A DNA stretch of 64,000 bases from Capitulum mitella (taxonomy: Eukaryota; Arthropoda; Thecostraca; Pollicipedomorpha; Pollicipedidae). How positions within the stretch are numbered: position 1 is the stretch's first letter; every line of letters begins with the position of its first letter. The notes under the pieces were generated by a model. That model worked only from the letters and a program-made list of their open reading frames with translations, had not been told where the DNA came from and did no database searches. This document shows, in pieces, positions 58,190-64,000 of the stretch. The stretch covers positions 8,221,118-8,285,117 of the forward strand of contig CP099839.1 in NCBI GenBank assembly GCA_030062745.1, read 5' to 3'. A program made the position numbers and the translations under genes.

Positions 58190-60610
58190 ATTACAGCGCG
58201 CGAGGTCCAGATCGGTTTGCATTATGCCGCGCCTGCAGACGGCACCGCCTGCGGCCGTGCGGCCTGGCGGTGCCGGCCCGTGCCGGGCACACCCAGAGCC
58301 CCGGCCCACGCTCAGCCCTGTCCCGGTTCCGTCGCCCGCGCCGTCGGCGACGGCGGCGACTCCGGCCGTCGGCGCGGCCCGAAGGTCGGGGAAGCGCCGC
58401 AGGGCCGGCGGCCGCCAGAGCCGCCCGCGCGCGACCGTGGAGGACGACGTCCGTCGCCGCCCGTGTTCGGCGGGCATGGCGGTCCGTGACGCGGCGCTTT
58501 GTGGCGGCTGCCCGTGTCGCGGCCGGCTCGCGTTTTCCTGTTTCTGAGTCATTTGTCCGCGCAGGAATATTTGCGACCTTGCTTTTTGTGAACTTGTTTT
58601 GTCGCCACCCAGTTTCTTATTATAGAAGTTGCCGTGCCTTGCCGCTCTGTTTGCCTATTCTGAGCTTGTAAGTGTCGTTTTCCGCCTCTGCGGAGTTTTC
58701 CGTAAACGTTCCACCCAGCGCCGCGGCGACGGCGGCGGCAGCCGCCGTCCTCCCAACCTGCTCACCTTCGATGGCGCCCGATATAAATCCAGCTCACGGC
58801 CTTCTGGGGAAGCGTGGGCGACAGAGAAAGGGAGAAGCGAAGCAGCGGCGCCACGCCGCCCCCGCGCCGCACCTGGAGAACGGCTGCGTCACATTTTGGC
58901 CAGAGCAGCCAACGGTTTCGGTTTTAACGGCCGCCCGCGCTACGGTACTTTCGGTTTCGCCAAATGAACCGAGGACTCCGTTATCCCTCCGAGCGCAGGG
59001 AGGAGGTGGCCACGCGCCGCGGAGCGTTGCTCGCTGTCGATGTTGCCATTTGCTGTTGGATTCTACCTCTCTTTAGCCTCTTAGTGGCCGGATTTTGCGT
59101 CACGACCGTTGTTTAGCAGTGTTTCTTCACTAGGCGGGAGCGCGTCTCGTTTTCCAACCGTCTGTGGTTGGCACAGATGACCGAAGCCGTTGATATCAGT
59201 GGTCTCCACCAAAGAAGATTATATCGTGGATAGTTTCACAACAGCGGGCCTGTGCACAGCTCGTCCAGGCGTAACGCTCGCTGGTCGCAGGACCGTCGGC
59301 GCCGCGTCGCCGCGGACGTCCTTTGCCGACCGCCAGTCATTTGGGCGGAATTCCGAAATGATGGGATTTTTTTCGAGGCGGCGCGGTACGACCGCCGAAA
59401 GGCCGCCAGCGCCATTACGGCCGACCTTGACGATCGACGGATCGGCGGGGTTGCGTGTCGGGCTCGGATCGCGATTATGCCGCCGGAATGGGCCGCCGGT
59501 TCTCCCAGGCGGCCGGAGCCGCGTGCCGCTGTCGACGACGCGGCCGACGGGCCCCGCCCGCCGCCGCCCGTCCGCGTGGGCGCCGAAGAGGATGCGGCCC
59601 GCGAGCTGACGCAATAACCCATTCGCCGCGCTCCTCGGACCTTGGGATGGCACCGGCGCCGCCCCGCCAGGCCACTTTGCTGGAGCCCGCTCTTGATTTC
59701 ATCGCGCCGACAAAGACCGTCCATATCGCTCTCTGTAAATGTTTGCGCGCATTCCTGCCGTCAGCGCGCACCAGCCATCGTGTCAAGGTCGCGCGCGGTC
59801 ACTCCGTCCGTCCCTGCGCAGGTTCGTCCACCCCGCCTCCTCAACTGTTGACGGAACGGACAGATCTGTCCGCCGCCGCGGATCGGTGATTGCTGATTTA
59901 TAGCGCTCGTCCTCAGTGGGCCCCGCCGTCTATCTGACCATCAGCACGCCTCGGTGACCGGGGAGGGTGGCGGTGTGCGTCCCGGCCGGGTGACGCTAAT
60001 CTAGATCAGCGGCGGCGGCCGGCAGCCGAGACCTGCCACTCTGTTTACACTTGTCGCGCCGGTCCTGGAGGCCGAGCCGGGCGGCCGCCGGTCCCCGCGC
60101 CGCCCGTAATTGAGGGTTCACAGGCTCAGCTGGATTAGGGCAATTTGCCGCCCGTAATGGAGCCGTGTGTGAGGGGTCAGCCTCTTCCAGGTCTCACGCA
60201 GAGATAATCCCACCGGTGTTCGCGGCGTGGAGGTGCGGAGCAGCTGTGAGGCTTTGATCCAACGAGGATGTCGCTTCGATTTTCGAACTCCTTCCGCCCG
60301 AATTACGTCAAGCAAAGGCAGCCCAGAAGTGGTGTGCCTCCTCCTCGTCCTCTGCTGAAGACATCTTGATGCCAAACAGATATGGATCTCGCCGTTTGTT
60401 CACTGAAAGCGCGCCACGGGAGCGTCCCGTCGCCACCAACCGGTCGCCCTCTCCGGCTGACCGGTCGCGTCCCAACTCTCTCCGATGTACCGGCGATGGC
60501 CCGGCCTATCCGAGTTTCCAGCGGACAGATAACGACTGTGAAGCGGTGAATCCGTCAACGGTGGTGCGGCCGACGGGTGGGCCTGCTCCTCGGACCGCAC
60601 ATTTCAGGGC
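58190..60610. promoter_or_regulatory. Series of CpG islands
   Basis: CpG-dense blocks at about 58190-58530, 58690-59040 and 59270-60600, separated by short less-rich segments. A donor-like CTT|GTAAGTG lies at about 58668 after a TATA-like TTATTATAG. Any of these blocks could supply the untranslated first exon needed by the coding exon at 61.07 kb. Open frames are compositional; no domain is recognised. Confidence 0.5.
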
Positions 60611-61065
60611 TTTGTGAGGAGATATTTTTTTAATGTGCATTCTGCTAGAGACTGGTTTTCTTTGTTTGTCTGTATGGGAAAGATTGATCGTGCTGTATGC
60701 GGGGATTCGATCGTTGCACTGAATAATCCTTTCGTAGTTTCGTGTGGATTATCATTTTGCGTGCACGTGATGCTTGAAACATTCCTACGTACTTAGTTGA
60801 CTGAAAAAGAACAGGAATGAGTCTTGTTGCAAAGTATGGCGAACCGGATCTTAAACTGTTATGCCTTGCTAAATGTAATTCTTTAAGTAAATTAAAGCCA
60901 CATTCACGTTGCGTTATTATACCGGCTGCCTAATAACAAGATACAGCGGCAAATGCAGTGAACACATCAGGAAACACAGCTGAAGGTTTTATTGTCCACT
61001 GCTTAATTCAAATTTCTTAGGCAAGCTGCGTGCAGATTTCTGACGCTTGTTTCCGCATTTTTCAG

Positions 61066-61118
61066 CTGAGATGCCGTTCCTAGTGGGACTGGTAGTCTGG
61101 ACTACCATAGTCGCCACG
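61066..61118 (+). CDS. Candidate second exon with start codon and signal peptide (partial gene)
   Basis: The acceptor GTTTCCGCATTTTTCAG, with a good pyrimidine tract, is followed five bases later by an ATG at 61071. It encodes MPFLVGLVVWTTIVAT and then meets the donor ACG|GTAAGTAAC in phase 0. The peptide is almost wholly hydrophobic with small residues at its end, as in a signal peptide or signal anchor. Because an acceptor precedes the ATG, a non-coding first exon must lie upstream, most likely in the islands between 58.2 and 60.6 kb. Both splice sites are strong, so this is the best-supported exon in the window. The family is unknown, and the next exon was not found before the window ends. 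Confidence 0.5.
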
Positions 61119-61369
61119 GTAAGTAACTACCGTCTGTGTCTCAGACGCTCCGCCCTTGTAGCGTTGCAGTGGGGGAGGGCTTCGGTTGCAGAAGTCAAGG
61201 GTGGGCCGTTACCGTGCTGGCTGGGCGGGGCGCGCCCATCCGCCCTTACACTCCTCCCGGTAGCTCCCTGCCCCGGATCTAATCGAAACTGAGCTTGGCG
61301 CCAGGGCAGACAGGCAGACAGACAGGCAAGAGGCCCTTTGCCCCAACGGAACAGAGAAATGTTAACCGG

Positions 61370-62500
61370 TCGCGGCCGCGTCTTTATGTAGAGAAGAAAC
61401 GGCGTTATCGTATCAAGTTGTCGAAATCGTGGGCCGCGGATTCGAAGTGGCAGCTCTAAGATAATCGAGCCTGACAGCTTTGGAATGCCGAGTGGGTCCG
61501 GAGTTTTCTAATCCAGCGCGACCGGTCGGCCTGTGGGACCGGCCGGCCGGCCGGCGGGTCGTTATGCTCGGCGCCGCGCCGGGTACCGGCTGGCCGCGCA
61601 AGCCGGAGCGTGCCCAGTTTTACAGCGCCAACTCAGGTCCGAGGCGCATGCCTGCATGCTGTCGACGCTCGACAACAGGCAGACAGCGGCGCTTCAGAGC
61701 CATCCGGCGGCCGACCTGAGAGTGCCGCAAGACGGCCGGACCGATCTGAGAGTGCCGCCGGACGGCCGGACCGATCTGAGAGTGCCGCCGGCCGGCCGGA
61801 CACGTCGCCCTCAGCAAAAACGGCGTCCCGTATAGCGCGGCACTGAGCGCGCAATTCGGCACGCGTGAGGCGCGCTCTTGGCCAGTCACCGTCGCCGAGT
61901 CAACGTCCGACCGAAGCCCGGACGTGCGCGTGCGTCGGAGGGAGGGGGGGGGGTCGCTCGGACGTCCGCGCGCGTTCACGGGGGGGGGGGGCTCGAACAT
62001 CTCCGGCCCTCGAGGCGTCCTGGTCGGCGTTTCCAAGGCCGGGGCGCGCCAGCTCGTCCGCCCCGACTGGACACCGGATGCGCGGCATGTGTTTACCGGG
62101 CGGGCAAGAGGCCGCCATTAGACGGCCGGCGTAGGCGGCCGACTGGGCAGATGGTGCGCGCCCCGCCGCTAACGGCACCGCCGGTCACGGGGCGCTGACC
62201 CGAGCGCGCCGCGCCGCCGCCGCGCGCCTTTTTGGCGGTCGCCGCGGTTCGTTACCGTGCGTGCGCGGACGGCACGGTTCGGCTCCGGCTCCTCGCCGGC
62301 CGATAGAGCAACGGTTCGTTTCTGGCGCCGGGTTTTGTACAAACGCGCTGTTACTGCGCGCGGCCGAGCGCGGCCTGGCGCGGTGTCATTAACACCGCAG
62401 CCAGCGGGGGTGACGGCGAAAAGACGCGTCTGCGACCCGGTGCGCGCGCCGAGAGACAACAGCTGGCAGTGCGGGCCACGCTTCAAGGCCCGGACAAAGA
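61370..62500. promoter_or_regulatory. CpG island
   Basis: CpG-dense block with G runs near 61945 and 61981, and a 30-bp minisatellite at its centre-left. Because it lies in the presumed intron after the 61.07-kb exon it may be an alternative promoter. No exon is called within it. Confidence 0.5.
61713..61802. repeat. 30-bp minisatellite, three copies
   Basis: The unit GATCTGAGAGTGCCGCCGGACGG... starts at 61713, 61743 and 61773. The period of 30 keeps all frames open across the array. The three copies differ by only a few bases, so the array is recent. Confidence 0.9.
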
Positions 62501-62659
62501 GATCAGGAAGTGTTGTGTTGTTTTGACAGCCATCGGCTTAACGATTACACATCTTTTTGACGTTCTTCGCCGTCAGGTTTTGTGACCTTGCGACATGCAC
62601 CCTCCACAGGCAGAGGTCTTGCGCAATAGCAAATCATTCTTGAAAAGTATTAGTCACCG

Positions 62660-63760
62660 TTTCGGACAGCGACACTGGGAGCGCATGCATGACGGTGCCG
62701 TTCGAAGCGAGGATGGATTCCCCTCCGCCGCGCGATTCACTCGAGGGCGCGAGGGGCGCCCACCATGCCGTCCAAGAGCCACCTGCGGCTTCCGGCGAGA
62801 CTCCCCAGGTGATGACGTCACGCCGGCTGACCTCATCGCTCCCGAGAGCTCCGGTGGATCCGGTCAGGTGGCCAGCGCCGCCCGGTCCGGCCGGCCGTCG
62901 AGCCCCGTGAAACTGCGGGACGTCGGAGCCGCGGCCGGATCCGGCGGCAGCCGCCGGCTCGCCACGGCCACCGTGACCACTGCCCAGGCCGACACAATGT
63001 CAGGAAGTCGTGACGCTGGCCGCCGGCCCGCCGTGCGGTCTCGCGCCGCCCACGCCGGCGACGCGCGGACCGCTTTTCCGCGCCTCTTCTCGTCGTGTTT
63101 CCACGCGGCACAATGCGACGCCCGACGCCATCAAAGTCCTCATTACATGCAGGCTGGCGGCCGTTACTGCCGCGTAGCGGGCTGGCGGCGGCTCTTTTCT
63201 GGGCCGACGCTCCTCGCCCGACCCCGGCCGGCCAAATGACGCCGCGGTCGGCAGCCCGTTGACCCCCGGTGTCGTTGACCCTAAAGATAGAGCAGTCGGG
63301 GCGGCGGGCAGCGCGGCTGACGCCACACGCGGACACCTTGCGTCGAAAGTGAAAGGCTCGGCGTGAAACAATAGGACCCGCGCGGCCCCTTCTGCGGGCT
63401 GAGTAAATCCGTCGAGGGGCCGGTAGCCGCGGTCCTGTATCCGGCCGCACGGCTCCCGCTCTGAAGGCCACTGCTGAGTGCCAAGGACCGGCGTCTGAGT
63501 TAATGAGCGGAGCGGCGACCGCGAAACGGGGCCGGCCCGCGGGCGGCGCCGAACCCGACCCGCGGCGCCGTCGTCTGCCGCCACCAGCCGCCGGGGTCGG
63601 CCCGCGCGGCGGGTTCGGCGCGACGCGGCGGTCGCGGCGCGGCGCGGCGGGTTCGCGCTGGCTCTGAGGCAATGGGACCGCCGCGACCCAGCCGCGGTTT
63701 TCGTCGTCAATAAATCTGGTTGCCGGTGCCAGCGGCGCGCCCGCTGGGAAACTGCAGCCG
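62660..63760. promoter_or_regulatory. CpG island
   Basis: CpG-dense DNA to about 63760, with GGCGCGGCG runs near 63610-63650 and a CRE palindrome TGACGTCA at 62813-62820. It contains the candidate exon at 62713-62808. Minus-strand frames of 267-279 codons here overlap others in different phases and are compositional. Confidence 0.5.
62713..62808 (+). CDS. Candidate first coding exon in CpG island (partial gene)
   Basis: An ATG in the good context GCGAGGATGG opens 32 codons beginning MDSPPPRDSLEGARG and ends at the donor CCCCAG|GTGATG in phase 0. An in-frame ATG at 62689 would add eight residues but has a poorer context. The peptide is Pro/Ala/Glu-rich and looks disordered, as many N-termini are. 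It lies near the left edge of a CpG island. No family is recognised. GC-rich DNA yields such frames by chance, so confidence is low. Confidence 0.27.
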
Positions 63761-63764
63761 TCTG

Positions 63765-64000
63765 TTCACAGTTCCTACCGGTGGAACGACGCAATGCCAC
63801 CACGAATGGTCCAGTTGAAAAACCGCGCTACGTGACGCAAATGACGCTTATGCCATGTTTTATGCCCACGATCATCCACACGTGGTCGTTTGGCTTCTCA
63901 TCATTCAGAGTCGATGGGTTGCATTCCTTCGTGTGGCTACATTCGCCCATCATGATTTGTATGCTGTTGATACACATATCTTTGAGTTTCGTTTAAAAAA
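63765..64000. other. Unassigned sequence at the window end
   Basis: Composition drops to AT-richer values after the island. A plus-strand frame of 71 codons ends three codons before the window edge; it has no splice or domain support. Confidence 0.4.

Noticed and set aside
62833..63803. Overlapping minus-strand frames of 267 and 279 codons
   Set aside because: They lie in CpG-dense DNA where all phases stay open; composition is Arg/Pro/Ala/Gly-driven and no domain is visible.

Overview
The window looks like non-coding-rich nuclear DNA of an animal, probably a marine invertebrate. There are no bacterial-style gene arrays. Open frames are short, microsatellites and minisatellites are abundant, DNA-transposon remnants are frequent, and many sharply bounded CpG-rich, CCGG-rich islands sit in otherwise AT-richer DNA. 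I could not recognise any complete protein-coding gene. Species cannot be named from this sequence alone.

Region 1-33 kb is a repeat landscape. It holds a 38-bp minisatellite with a long (TC)n expansion (2.35-2.66 kb), a non-autonomous hAT-type element with terminal inverted repeats (5.8-7.0 kb), and an AGGTCA-rich 161-bp tandem repeat (10.6-10.9 kb). It also holds three copies of a roughly 1.2-kb TTAA-flanked, piggyBac-like miniature element (13.2-14.4, 14.6-15.7 and 19.1-20.3 kb), a 1.75-kb long inverted repeat (24.3-26.0 kb), a block of graded simple repeats (26.2-26.7 kb) and a probable LINE C-terminal remnant on the minus strand (31.8-32.1 kb). Just beyond the simple repeats, a minus-strand stretch reads like a terminal coding exon (26.75-26.92 kb). 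CpG islands at 3.5, 12.0 and 22.3 kb may be promoters; those at 12 and 22 kb have open frames ending at good splice donors.

Region 33-53 kb contains a strong CpG island (34.1-34.86 kb). Immediately after it is an exon encoding a signal-peptide-like N-terminus that ends in a phase-1 splice donor. Further islands lie at 36, 38 and 45.6 kb, the last with a 58-bp minisatellite. At 47.2-48.0 kb is a decayed DDE-transposase-like gene with frameshifts, stops and an internal deletion. At 48.9-52.0 kb is a tandem segmental duplication of about 1.2 kb whose two copies share a 158-bp core with one mismatch while the rest has diverged.

Region 53.9-63.8 kb is a cluster of CpG islands with promoter-like elements (CCAAT box, CRE-type sites). 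Several candidate first exons carry a start codon followed by a consensus donor (55.41, 56.55, 61.07 and 62.71 kb). The 61.07-kb exon encodes another hydrophobic, signal-peptide-like N-terminus directly after a good splice acceptor. The simplest reading is that this is the 5' promoter region of one or more long-intron genes running to the right, with most coding exons outside the window. Exon calls rest on splice-site and codon inspection only and are given modest confidence.
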